A program made the translations under genes and the position numbers. Positions 8,349-15,915 of a stretch of 64,000 bases of DNA are shown in pieces. A model generated the notes under the pieces. That model ran no database searches. It was not told where the DNA came from and saw nothing but the letters and a program-made list of their open reading frames with translations. The first letter of the stretch is position 1, and each line of letters opens with the position of its first letter. This DNA comes from an uncultured Christensenellaceae bacterium (GTDB lineage Bacteria > Bacillota > Clostridia > Christensenellales > Borkfalkiaceae), in contig CAJUNJ010000006.1 of assembly GCA_910587825.1 (NCBI GenBank), positions 52,302 to 116,301 on the forward strand. The letters run 5' to 3'.

Positions 8349-9212
8349 ATGAAGCTTTACACAGGACAAAATTTCCCCGACGAGAGGGATTTATACGGTG
8401 CGGACGGCGTTAAATTAATAGGTTGTACGTTCGACGGGGCGGCGGACGGCGAGTCGGCTTTGAAAGAGGCGCGCAACGTAATTCTTGAAAACTGTTATAT
8501 GAACCTTCGCTATCCGCTGTGGCACAACAATGCGGTTGAAATTAAAGGGGTGGAGATGACCGAAAACTGCCGTGCGGCGCTTTGGTATTCGTCGGAAGTT
8601 AAAATATCCGAAAGCAAGCTTAACGGCATAAAAGCCCTGCGCGAGTGCGAGGACGTTACAATAGATAAAAGCCGTATATGTTCGCCCGAATTCGGTTGGA
8701 AGAGTTCGGTTATACGTATAACGGACACGGAGATTTTAAGTCAGTACGCCTTTTTGCTTGCGCGCGACATAAAGCTTGATAAGGTTAAATTTACGGGTAA
8801 GTACGCATTTCAGTACGTGCGCAGCGCTGTAATAGAAAACAGCGTTCTCGACACAAAGGATGCGTTTTGGCACGCGCAGAACGTCACGGTCAAAAACTGT
8901 ACGGTCAAAGGCGAATATCTGGGCTGGTATTCGGAAAATATGACTTTTATAAACTGTGAAATAATTGGCACGCAACCGCTGTGCTATTGCAAAAATTTGA
9001 AACTTGTGAACTGCACGATGCGCGACACCGATTTGTCTTTCGAATATTCGGACGTAGACGCGCATATTTACGGAAGTATTCTTTCCGTAAAAAATCCCCG
9101 TTCCGGCAAAATAAACGCCGACGGCATAGGAGAGGTTATTCTCACCGAAGACAGCAAATACCCTTGTAACTGCAAAATTACGATAGGCGCGCAACACAGC
9201 AAGGGTGCGTAA
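8349..9212 (+). CDS. DUF3737 family protein
   Basis: This 287-aa protein has a chain of short beta-strand-like repeats (patterns such as VILENCYM, VTVKNCTV, MTFINCEI, LKLVNCTM), the mark of a right-handed parallel beta-helix, and its start MKLYTGQNFPDERDLYGADG fits the DUF3737 family. There is no signal peptide or membrane helix, so it is cytoplasmic. The biochemical activity of the family is not known to me. No convincing ribosome site precedes the ATG. It stands alone, followed at once by a strong terminator. Confidence 0.75.
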   Translation: MKLYTGQNFPDERDLYGADGVKLIGCTFDGAADGESALKEARNVILENCYMNLRYPLWHNNAVEIKGVEMTENCRAALWYSSEVKISESKLNGIKALRECEDVTIDKSRICSPEFGWKSSVIRITDTEILSQYAFLLARDIKLDKVKFTGKYAFQYVRSAVIENSVLDTKDAFWHAQNVTVKNCTVKGEYLGWYSENMTFINCEIIGTQPLCYCKNLKLVNCTMRDTDLSFEYSDVDAHIYGSILSVKNPRSGKINADGIGEVILTEDSKYPCNCKITIGAQHSKGA

Positions 9213-9232
9213 ACATTACTTACGGCACATTA

Positions 9233-9270
9233 TGCGCCCGCGAACACAGTTCGCGGGCGCAGATTTTTTT
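9233..9270 (+). terminator. Intrinsic terminator after the DUF3737 gene
   Basis: A 13-bp G/C-rich stem TGCGCCCGCGAAC (9233-9245) and its inverse (9249-9261) with a 3-base loop is followed by GATTTTTTT. Confidence 0.93.
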
Positions 9271-9341
9271 AAGTTATTTTGTTGCGTAAGTTGTACGCAT
9301 ATATACAAAATTATTAATGTGCATATTACAGCCCTATTTTA

Positions 9342-9371
9342 TTTAACTTTTATACGCGCGGGTGATATAAT
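9342..9371 (+). promoter_or_regulatory. Promoter of the MATE-ZIP pair
   Basis: TTTAAC (9342-9347) and TATAAT (9366-9371) are 18 bases apart and lie 25 bases ahead of the MATE start. Confidence 0.5.
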
Positions 9372-9396
9372 TGTATTGTTTTTTTCGGTATAGGGT

Positions 9397-10764
9397 ATGG
9401 AAGGAGTAAAGGCGAAAAATAAAACGGATATGCTTCACGGTCCGTTGTTCAAAAAAATATTATTGTTTTCGTTGCCGATAGCGTTCAGCGGTATTTTACA
9501 GCAGTTATTCAATTCCGCGGACGTGGCGGTTATAGGCTGGTTCGAAGACAGCAACGCACAGGCGGCGGTAAACAGCAACGGCCCGCTTGTCAACCTGCTT
9601 ATAAATTTGTTTACCGGGCTTTCGGTAGGGGTTACGGTCGTCATTGCGGAGTACATAGGCAAGGATGAGACCGACGATATACACAGCGTAGTGCTTACGG
9701 CAATGCTTATTGCGCTTGTAAGCGGGGTTTTCCTGCTGGGCGTCGGTATGCTTGTCGCCGAACCGGTACTTGCGCTTATGCAGACTCCGCAATCCGTAAT
9801 GGGTCTGGCGGCGCAATATCTGCGTATATATTTTGCTGGAATGCCCTTCGTTATGCTTTATAACTTCGGTTCTGCGGTGTTGAGAAGCATAGGCGACACG
9901 CGCACGCCGTTGATTGCGCTTTTACTTGCGGGCGTGCTTAACGTCGGGCTTAATCTTTTGTTCGTCGCCGTATTTAAAATGAGCGTTGCGGGCGTTGCGA
10001 CGGCAACCGTAATAGCGGATGCGTTAAGTACGGTTATAGTAATTATATTCATAATGAGAAACCCGTTGCTGCGCATTAAGTTCGGCAAATCGAAGGTGCG
10101 TGCGGTATATCTTAAAAACGTCTTCAAAATAGGAATACCCGCAGGGTTGCAGGGCGTAGTGTTCTCTCTTTCCAACGTGTGCATTCAGACGGCGATTAAC
10201 GGCTTCGGCGATAAGGCGATGGCAGGCAACGGCGACGCGCTTTATTTCGAAGTTTATATCTATTATTTCGTAAGCGCGTTTGCTTCTGCCGCGGTAACGT
10301 TTGCGGGGCAGAATTACGCCGCAGGCGAGTACGAAAGATGTAAAAAGGTTTTCAGGATAACTATGCTTTCGGCGCTTGCCGTGTCTACGGTGTTGTCGGT
10401 TTGTTTTGCGCTCGGAGGGCGGCTGTTCATAAGAATTTATACTTCCGACCCCGAAGCCATAGAATTTGCAATGCTTAGGTTAAGGTACGTCCTGCTGTTT
10501 GAAATGCTGACCTGCTTCTACGAAATTGCAGGCGGGGTGTTGCGGGGAATAGGCAATTCGCTTCTCCCCGCGGTGATGACCCTTATAGGTTCCTGCGGAC
10601 TGAGATTGGTGTGGGTATATACTGTGTTCAGACTGTTTTCAACCGACTTCCGTATGCTTATTATCATATATCCTATCACCTGGTTGGTAACGGGCGTTGC
10701 CGTCCTTATTTCGTATTTTGTTATCACTAAAAAGAAATATAAAAGACATATTACGGCGGAGTAA
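9397..10764 (+). CDS. MATE family efflux transporter
   Basis: A 455-aa membrane protein with about twelve hydrophobic helices. The N-terminal stretch TDMLHGPLFKKILLFSLPIA and following LQQLFNSADVAVIG are typical of MATE cation-coupled multidrug exporters, and the length is normal. The substrate cannot be told from sequence. The ATG at 9397 has only a weak upstream site (TAGGGT); the usual family start lies within about ten codons of it, so the N-terminus could be slightly shorter. The ZIP gene follows by 16 bases and is likely co-transcribed. Confidence 0.9.
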   Translation: MEGVKAKNKTDMLHGPLFKKILLFSLPIAFSGILQQLFNSADVAVIGWFEDSNAQAAVNSNGPLVNLLINLFTGLSVGVTVVIAEYIGKDETDDIHSVVLTAMLIALVSGVFLLGVGMLVAEPVLALMQTPQSVMGLAAQYLRIYFAGMPFVMLYNFGSAVLRSIGDTRTPLIALLLAGVLNVGLNLLFVAVFKMSVAGVATATVIADALSTVIVIIFIMRNPLLRIKFGKSKVRAVYLKNVFKIGIPAGLQGVVFSLSNVCIQTAINGFGDKAMAGNGDALYFEVYIYYFVSAFASAAVTFAGQNYAAGEYERCKKVFRITMLSALAVSTVLSVCFALGGRLFIRIYTSDPEAIEFAMLRLRYVLLFEMLTCFYEIAGGVLRGIGNSLLPAVMTLIGSCGLRLVWVYTVFRLFSTDFRMLIIIYPITWLVTGVAVLISYFVITKKKYKRHITAE

Positions 10765-10780
10765 ATTTACGGAGAATTAA

Positions 10781-11641
10781 ATGGAATATCTTGCAATTAT
10801 AGTTATAACCTTTATTTCGGGCGTATGCGGCACGGGCATAGGCGGGGGAGTAGGCGCGGTTCTCAGACGCGATTCCGGTAAAGCCGTAAGCCTTTTGCTG
10901 TCATTTGCGGCGGGCATAATGCTTGCCGTCGTCTGCTTCGATTTGATGAGCGAACCTATCGGAATGATGAATGCGGGCACACTGCCGTCTTATACCCCCG
11001 TAATAGTGGTTGCGGCTGTTGCCGTGGGGTACGCCGTGGTCTATCTTCTGAACTTTGTAATAGACAGACATACTAACCGTGAAGTAAAACATATCGACCG
11101 CGACCACCCCGCAACCGCGGACGATCTGGACGAGCTTATTCACGCAGACCATTACGCCACCCATAAAAATTCAAAAACCAATTTGTTTATTGCCGGACTT
11201 GTTATGATGTCCGCGATAGCGTTGCACAATTTGCCCGAAGGTATGGTAATAGGCGCTTCTTATGCTTCCGTAGAAAATATTACTTCTAATTTGTTTTCGG
11301 GCAGCGGGTTCATTATGGCAATAGTAATAGGTCTGCACAACATACCGGAAGGTATGGCTGTCGCCGTTCCGCTTATTTCGGGCGGTATGGGCAAAGCAAA
11401 GGCTGTGGGGCTTACAGCGTTAAGCGGACTGCCGACGGTATTGGGCGCTTTGATAGGCTATGCTCTCGGCGGAATAAACAGCATAATGCTTGTTCTGTCG
11501 CTCGGTTTTGCAAGCGGAGCAATGCTGTACGTCGTATTCGGCGAACTTCTGCCCGAATCTATCCTGATGTGGAAGAGCAAACTGCCCGCGCTTGCCGTAT
11601 TTATCGGCGTTCTCGTCGGCTTTCTGCTTGTAATGTTTTAA
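10781..11641 (+). CDS. ZIP family metal transporter
   Basis: This 286-aa membrane protein carries the two metal-binding helices of ZIP permeases, HNLPEGMVIGAS and HNIPEGMAVAVP, and a His/Asp-rich cytoplasmic loop (about residues 85-125) between helices three and four. ZIP proteins import zinc or other divalent metals into the cytoplasm. GGAG precedes the ATG by seven bases. It ends an operon with the MATE gene and is followed by a terminator. Confidence 0.93.
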   Translation: MEYLAIIVITFISGVCGTGIGGGVGAVLRRDSGKAVSLLLSFAAGIMLAVVCFDLMSEPIGMMNAGTLPSYTPVIVVAAVAVGYAVVYLLNFVIDRHTNREVKHIDRDHPATADDLDELIHADHYATHKNSKTNLFIAGLVMMSAIALHNLPEGMVIGASYASVENITSNLFSGSGFIMAIVIGLHNIPEGMAVAVPLISGGMGKAKAVGLTALSGLPTVLGALIGYALGGINSIMLVLSLGFASGAMLYVVFGELLPESILMWKSKLPALAVFIGVLVGFLLVMF

Positions 11642-11682
11642 GGCAATTAATAACCGCCTGTAAGGGTGTATTTAATAGTGAT

Positions 11683-11715
11683 AAAAAGCAAGGAGAATTA
11701 TTGCCTTGCTTTTTT
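11683..11715 (+). terminator. Intrinsic terminator after the ZIP gene
   Basis: AAAAAGCAAGG (11683-11693) pairs with CCTTGCTTTTT (11704-11714), followed by Ts. Confidence 0.85.
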
Positions 11716-11734
11716 GCTGTGAATTTGCTATAAT
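11706..11734 (+). promoter_or_regulatory. Promoter overlapping the preceding terminator
   Basis: TTGCTT (11706-11711), a 17-base spacer, and TATAAT (11729-11734). The -35 box is formed by the terminator's own right arm. It drives the membrane-protein gene at 11774. Confidence 0.7.
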
Positions 11735-11773
11735 GATACTGCAATAGGCAGTAATTAAGTATAGTATTGTGTT

Positions 11774-12904
11774 ATGGATAAATATTCCGGAAAAATTTTA
11801 TACGAATACAGCGACTCGAAGCACGCTCTCGATATGACGAAAAGCGAAAGACGCAGGTATATCAAATCGTTTACGGCTGTATGGATTATGATTTGCGTTT
11901 TGCTGTTGACCGCTTGGTGTATTGTAAATTGTGTGCTCGACGTGCGGCTTTACGGCAGTTCTGCGGTAAAAAGTTATGTCTTTATGTTTATAGTGCTCGG
12001 CGTTATCATATTGATAACGGTGCTGACCGTTTTCGGACTGTGGGGCATATTTATGCGCAAAGTAAGTAAAAGTTACCGTCCGCGCGAAATAGAGTCGCGC
12101 CGAAGAATGGAAGAATTGCAAAGCGAGTTCCGGGCAATCGATGCGCATAAAAGCTGCGAAAACTCTTTGACGATTTACGGCGACCGCATTGTAATTAAAA
12201 CAAAATGTGTAGACCGCGTTATAGACAGAAGCGAGCTTTCCGGTTGTTCTATGATAAATTCAAATGCGGGTCTTTATCTTGTGTTTTGCATAAGAAATAA
12301 TAACGAAAAGATACCCGTTGGATGTTTGCTTCCGCGCGCGGACGCTTATTTGCTGAAAAAATATTTGGGCGATGAATTGGAGGAGATTAAAGTACCGAAA
12401 ATCAGACGCCGCACGAAAACCGGAGAGGCGGATGAAGTTGCGGGACGTAATAAAAGAAGCGATGCAAAGATTGGGAAAAGGAAGTCCGATGATACGGAAA
12501 AACCGCCAATCGAAAAGGGCGCGCTTTTTGCGGGCGCGGCTTGTATCGTCGTCGGCATAGCGATAACGCTTTTGGGATATTTTGACGTTATGGGCGGTAT
12601 GCCCGCCATAGTGGGAGGCTTCCCGATAGGCTTGGGTATGCTTTTCATAGTTCTCGCTTTTTACAGATTTGAAATTGTTAACGTCTTTGTAATTAAGGTT
12701 GCGGTAGCGGCGATGTTCATTTTTATGGGCATAATGTTTCTTATAGTCATAGAGGAAGGTGTAACAAAAGCGCCCGTAACGTTTGCATCGCTTTTACGTC
12801 ATCCGACTGATTATGCTTTGGCGTGTCTGTTCTTCGTTTCCGTCGGCATATCCTTTATTCCTAACGCAATAAAATCGCTTGTTGAATATATCAAATACAG
12901 ATAA
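11774..12904 (+). CDS. Membrane protein of unknown function with a YcxB-like middle domain
   Basis: The 376-aa product has two N-terminal helices (about 34-56 and 67-93), a cytoplasmic part (about 94-255) and four C-terminal helices. The middle region, with SLTIYGDRIVIKT and NEKIPVGCLLPRADAYLLKK, resembles YcxB-like domains, which follow a helix pair in many Bacillota proteins; that match is tentative. A Lys/Arg-rich linker (about 210-245) joins it to the C-terminal helices. No ribosome site is seen ahead of ATG 11774. No function can be assigned. Confidence 0.7.
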   Translation: MDKYSGKILYEYSDSKHALDMTKSERRRYIKSFTAVWIMICVLLLTAWCIVNCVLDVRLYGSSAVKSYVFMFIVLGVIILITVLTVFGLWGIFMRKVSKSYRPREIESRRRMEELQSEFRAIDAHKSCENSLTIYGDRIVIKTKCVDRVIDRSELSGCSMINSNAGLYLVFCIRNNNEKIPVGCLLPRADAYLLKKYLGDELEEIKVPKIRRRTKTGEADEVAGRNKRSDAKIGKRKSDDTEKPPIEKGALFAGAACIVVGIAITLLGYFDVMGGMPAIVGGFPIGLGMLFIVLAFYRFEIVNVFVIKVAVAAMFIFMGIMFLIVIEEGVTKAPVTFASLLRHPTDYALACLFFVSVGISFIPNAIKSLVEYIKYR

Positions 12905-12962
12905 GTGTTAGTGTTTATATCTATGGATAAATTTCGGTTTATCGTTTTAACACGAAAAGTAT

Positions 12963-13000
12963 AGCCCGCTAACTTCGAAAGCGAAGTGTAGCGGGCTGTT
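12963..13000. terminator. Terminator between convergent genes
   Basis: AGCCCGCTAACTTCG (12963-12977) pairs with CGAAGT-G-TAGCGGGCT (12982-12997) around an AAAG loop, with one bulged G. It can serve the + gene ending at 12904 and the - gene ending at 13051. Confidence 0.8.
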
Positions 13001-13050
13001 TAATTGTCCACGGAATAAATCTTTCAGAAAAACACTTTTGGTGCGGTTTT

Positions 13051-13956
13051 CTATTTTTCAACGGAAATCAGATTTTGCATCCATATATTAATTGCTTTTT
13101 CGTAAACGGAGTCGGTTATAATCTTTAATGCCGTAAATATCGCAACGGCGACGCCTGAGGCTATCAGCCAAGAATATTGCAGTTTGAATTGTGTTGCGTT
13201 TACGGTATTTGCAAGATAAAGTTTTATATTTACCGATGCAAAGACGATAAACAGGACGACGGCTGTAAAGACGGTTGCGCACTCTGTTATTTTCAGCGCA
13301 TAATAACTTGTTTTGCGGTTTGGATATTTCGCACAGAAAACCGCAAGCGCATATTCCTGTAAACGTATAAAAAGCGTTTGGTCCGACGCGCCTTTTTCAG
13401 CCAATGCGGCGACTACGCATTCTCCGTCGAGATTATCAAGTAAAATTCTTTTGTAAAACCTGTTTGCAAAAATGGCAGTTTTGAAGTTGTTAACGGAAAC
13501 AACCGCAAAAACTAAAATTGAAGCGGATGCCGTCAAAGCAAGCGAAGTTTTATAAACGCTGTCCGACTTCAAAATAAGGTCGGCTTTTTTTGCCAAGTCG
13601 GCAATGCTTGTTCCGTTATTTACACTGTCCCAATCGTTTTTCCAGAATACGAAGCAGTTGAGTACTGCAAACAAGATAAGAGCAAAGGCTATAATTTGCG
13701 CTGCAACGGTTAATATTTTAAAAACTTTTTCCGCGCCTTCGTCTACTGTAAGATAAGCTTTATATTTTGTTTGCAGTGTTTCTTCGTTACGGCTATGTAA
13801 ACTAAATATTTTACCGCAGCTCGGACAGCAATCGGTTTGACCTATATATGTATAACCGCATTCCGGACAGTTTGAAATTTTAACGCCGCAGTGTGGGCAT
13901 ACTGATGCTTTTGACGAAATTTCATTGCCGCATTCGGGACAGTTTACCAAAGCCAT
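13051..13956 (-). CDS. Zinc-ribbon membrane protein
   Basis: This 301-aa protein begins with two or three zinc ribbons: CPECG..CPHCG (residues 5-24) and CPECGYTY..CCPSCG. Four or more hydrophobic helices follow (about 80-100, 130-150, 225-245, 258-280). It follows the preceding zinc-ribbon gene with one base between and opens with the same MAL..CP.CGN pattern, so the pair probably arose by duplication of the ribbon. The ribosome site is GGAAAA. Function is unknown; metal sensing or protein contact through the ribbons is possible. Confidence 0.75.
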   Translation of the reverse strand: MALVNCPECGNEISSKASVCPHCGVKISNCPECGYTYIGQTDCCPSCGKIFSLHSRNEETLQTKYKAYLTVDEGAEKVFKILTVAAQIIAFALILFAVLNCFVFWKNDWDSVNNGTSIADLAKKADLILKSDSVYKTSLALTASASILVFAVVSVNNFKTAIFANRFYKRILLDNLDGECVVAALAEKGASDQTLFIRLQEYALAVFCAKYPNRKTSYYALKITECATVFTAVVLFIVFASVNIKLYLANTVNATQFKLQYSWLIASGVAVAIFTALKIITDSVYEKAINIWMQNLISVEK

Positions 13957-13957
13957 A

Positions 13958-14494
13958 TTATTTTCCTTTTTCCTTTCTGCTGTTTTCCTCAGCTATCAGA
14001 CGGTTGTATATGATTTGCTGTTTTATTGTAAGCTCAATAGGAAATTGCAGTTGCTTACTCTCATTCAGCCAGTTTGCAAGTCTTATATCGTGAAGAAGGG
14101 TACGCTTGTTAAGTATAGGCGTTCTTATTTTTACAACTATCACTAAAATCAGAGAAATAAGTAAAAATACGGCAAAAACGATAAGCGACAAAATGTTGAA
14201 TGCTTTTGTAAAATACAGTATTATGAACAAAACCGTTAAAATGCAAATAAAAACGGTAACGGCGTAGTATAAAATATTGTGTCTTTTAACTTTGTCCATA
14301 TGCTTTTTTTCGGCAGGGAAAGCCGAATAAAACTCTTTGCGCAGGGTTTGTTGTTCGTTTTCGGGCAGCTTGAAAAAATTTGTTTGCCTGTTTGTTATCT
14401 CTTTGTTTGCGGTAAAATCATATCCGCATTTAGGACAGCGGTTTGCGCTGTCGCTAACCTTGTTTCCGCAGCACGGGCAATCTGTCAAAGCCAT
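13958..14494 (-). CDS. Zinc-ribbon membrane protein, smaller partner
   Basis: The start is taken at ATG 14494 because GGGAGA lies just upstream; an ATG four codons earlier has no site of its own. The 178-aa product has one zinc ribbon (CPCCGN..CPKCGYDF), a linker, two adjacent membrane helices (about residues 76-98 and 103-125) and a C-terminal helical tail. It heads a two-gene operon and is transcribed away from the XRE gene at 14594, from a promoter that carries an operator between its -35 and -10 boxes. Regulation by that repressor is therefore likely. Confidence 0.78.
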   Translation of the reverse strand: MALTDCPCCGNKVSDSANRCPKCGYDFTANKEITNRQTNFFKLPENEQQTLRKEFYSAFPAEKKHMDKVKRHNILYYAVTVFICILTVLFIILYFTKAFNILSLIVFAVFLLISLILVIVVKIRTPILNKRTLLHDIRLANWLNESKQLQFPIELTIKQQIIYNRLIAEENSRKEKGK

Positions 14495-14508
14495 AATTTC
14501 TCCCATAT

Positions 14509-14581
14509 ATAGAATATTCTATTTTGACTCATAATAACATAGAAAATTCTATATGTCAAGAAAATTTATAGAATTTTCTAT
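14509..14581. promoter_or_regulatory. Three spaced palindromic operators
   Basis: Three 14-bp palindromes of the form ATAGAAWWTTCTAT or its close variant lie at 14509-14522, 14539-14552 and 14568-14581, with centres 30 and 29 bases apart (about three helical turns). They fill the gap between the zinc-ribbon pair and the XRE gene. The likely ligand is the XRE protein of 14594-14803, acting as autorepressor. Confidence 0.85.
14531..14559 (-). promoter_or_regulatory. Leftward promoter of the zinc-ribbon pair
   Basis: Read on the - strand: TTGACA (14559-14554), a 17-base spacer holding the middle operator, and TATTAT (14536-14531). A rightward promoter with TTGACT (14524-14529) and a weak -10 near 14547 overlaps it, so one operator can close both. 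Confidence 0.8.
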
Positions 14582-14593
14582 AAACTGTTGAAT

Positions 14594-14803
14594 ATGGAAA
14601 TAGCGTTTAAAGATATATTGGAAGAATTTTTAATAAACAACGGTTTGACGCAGAAAGCGTTTGCAGACAAAATAGACGTAAAGCAAAGCCAGGTAAGCGA
14701 ATGGCTTAAAGGCAAGGCAAAACCGGGATATGATATATTAAGGCGTATGGCGCTGGCGTTTAATATTTCCGCAGATTATTTTCTCGGCATAAAAGACGAT
14801 TGA
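14594..14803 (+). CDS. Small XRE-family transcriptional regulator
   Basis: A 69-aa protein that is almost all helix-turn-helix: LTQKAFADKIDVKQSQVSEW is the HTH, with a typical tail FNISADYFLGIKDD. ATG 14594 is used rather than TTG 14588. Proteins of this size and type bind palindromes as dimers. It is divergent from the zinc-ribbon genes, and three identical-style operators lie between, so it most probably represses both transcripts. No ribosome site is evident, which hints at a short or leaderless transcript. Confidence 0.88.
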   Translation: MEIAFKDILEEFLINNGLTQKAFADKIDVKQSQVSEWLKGKAKPGYDILRRMALAFNISADYFLGIKDD

Positions 14804-14855
14804 CACTTAAATAACGGGTGAGGATAGTTTGTCCTAACCCGTTATTTAAATGTCA
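14801..14855. repeat. Long hairpin overlapping the XRE stop codon
   Basis: TGACACTTAAATAACGGGT (14801-14819) pairs with ACCCGTTATTTAAATGTCA (14837-14855) with one mismatch; an inner GGA/TCC adds to it. The stem begins at the stop codon. It lacks a T-run and so is a weak or 3'-protecting structure rather than a classic terminator. Confidence 0.7.
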
Positions 14856-14862
14856 ATAATAA

Positions 14863-15081
14863 ACCGCTACCTGGAACGTAAATCTTATTTACGAACTGGG
14901 ACAAAGCGTTGGCGAAGAAGGACTTTGGGGCAATGCGAGTGGCGACGGAACGCCTTACAGCGGTTGGTACGCGTCCGTGGGACTGTTTATCTGGGGCGGC
15001 TTTACCGTCCGCGGTACGCTTAAAAGGACAAGGGCGCAGGAGGATATAACTTCCTCAGTACCCGACGCAAAAACAGAATAA
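14863..15081 (+). pseudogene. C-terminal fragment of an unidentified protein
   Basis: Directly after a TAA (14860-14862) a frame of 72 codons runs to TAA 15079-15081 with no start codon. It reads TWNVNLIYELGQSVGEEGLWG, a hydrophobic stretch SGWYASVGLFIWGGFTVRG, and a charged tail. Codon use is like that of the neighbouring genes and a terminator follows directly, as for a real gene end. It looks like the stub of a deleted membrane protein gene. Confidence 0.6.
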
Positions 15082-15087
15082 TAAAGG

Positions 15088-15122
15088 GCGGAGCGCCGTG
15101 GGACGCTCCGCAGTTTATTTTT
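15088..15122 (+). terminator. Terminator behind the gene fragment
   Basis: GCGGAGCG (15088-15095) pairs with CGCTCCGC (15104-15111), followed by AGTTTATTTTTAA. A further small hairpin, GTCGGCGG/CCGCCGAC, lies at 15182-15203; nothing else is seen in 15123-15260. Confidence 0.8.
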
Positions 15123-15260
15123 AATAACCTATGGATTATATTTCTGGAACGACATAATACATAATCAGCGGTTGCTGTCAAGTCGGCGGTAGAGTCCGCC
15201 GACCTGCGCAAACAAAGTTTGCTTGCCTCCCCTCAAATTCCTCATCCGCTTGCAAATAAT

Positions 15261-15291
15261 AAATAGCGTAACAACAGTCGTTACGCTATTT
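15261..15291 (-). terminator. Terminator of tRNA-Ser
   Basis: A perfect 12-bp stem AAATAGCGTAAC (15261-15272) / GTTACGCTATTT (15280-15291) lies two bases beyond the CCA end of the tRNA. Confidence 0.8.
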
Positions 15292-15292
15292 A

Positions 15293-15383
15293 TGGCGGAG
15301 TGGGAGGGATTTGAACCCTCGCCACCTTTAACAGTGCTAAGCCCTTAGCAGGGGCTCCCCTTGAGCCACTTGGGTACCACTCC
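15293..15383 (-). tRNA. tRNA-Ser(GCT)
   Basis: On the - strand the acceptor stem GGAGTGG pairs with CCACTCC, the anticodon loop is CTGCTAA with anticodon GCT, there is a long variable arm as in all class II tRNAs, a T-arm with GGTTCAAATCC, discriminator G, and an encoded CCA (15293-15295). It reads AGC and AGU codons. Confidence 0.96.
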
Positions 15384-15419
15384 GTGTCAAGTTAAAATAA
15401 ATATAAAATCGACTGTCTT

Positions 15420-15448
15420 AATATATCATAAATTTATTGCTTTGTCAA
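15420..15448 (-). promoter_or_regulatory. Promoter of tRNA-Ser
   Basis: On the - strand: TTGACA (15448-15443), 17 bases, TATATT (15425-15420), about 37 bases ahead of the mature 5' end. Confidence 0.85.
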
Positions 15449-15768
15449 AGCATTATTTCAAACATTTTCAAAAATTATTAATTTAAATTATCCGACGGCA
15501 AACTTAACGTTTAAACGATTTAAGCTGAAAATACATTTATGCGCATAAAATGTATAATTAATTATTTACGGCAGAAAAAACAGTTTAATTTTAAAGCGTA
15601 TTTAAATCGTTTTAAAAACACAAAATAGGTAAAATAATGTAATTTTCAGATTAAGCGGTAAGCGTATTTATAACGCCCATTATATATATGGTATAGTAAT
15701 ATATAAATGCAGCTTATTTTTGTGCTTTAAACTATTATATATTTTCACTTAAAAGCCGTATAAATTAC
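15449..15768. other. Gene-free A/T-rich control region with palindromes
   Basis: No gene is seen. It holds a 25-bp near-palindrome (15531-15555, core ATTTATGCGCATAAAAT) and an 11-bp inverted pair AAACGATTTAA (15513-15523) / TTAAATCGTTT (15602-15612). It lies upstream of the promoter of the protease-peptide operon and may bind its regulator. Confidence 0.5.
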
Positions 15769-15797
15769 TTGAATTTTTATTCGGTGTATTGTATAAT
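15769..15797 (+). promoter_or_regulatory. Promoter of the protease-peptide uptake operon
   Basis: TTGAAT (15769-15774), exactly 17 bases, TATAAT (15792-15797). It leaves a leader of about 110 bases before the first gene. Confidence 0.85.
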
Positions 15798-15915
15798 GGA
15801 CAAGGATATGATTATGCCGTTTTGCCGTCCGACGGCGGTTTAAGTATGTTTTTTGACACCGTCAAGCGTCAGGGCGAGCAGTTAAGCTTAATAAATTTTA
15901 TTTTCGGAGAACCAA

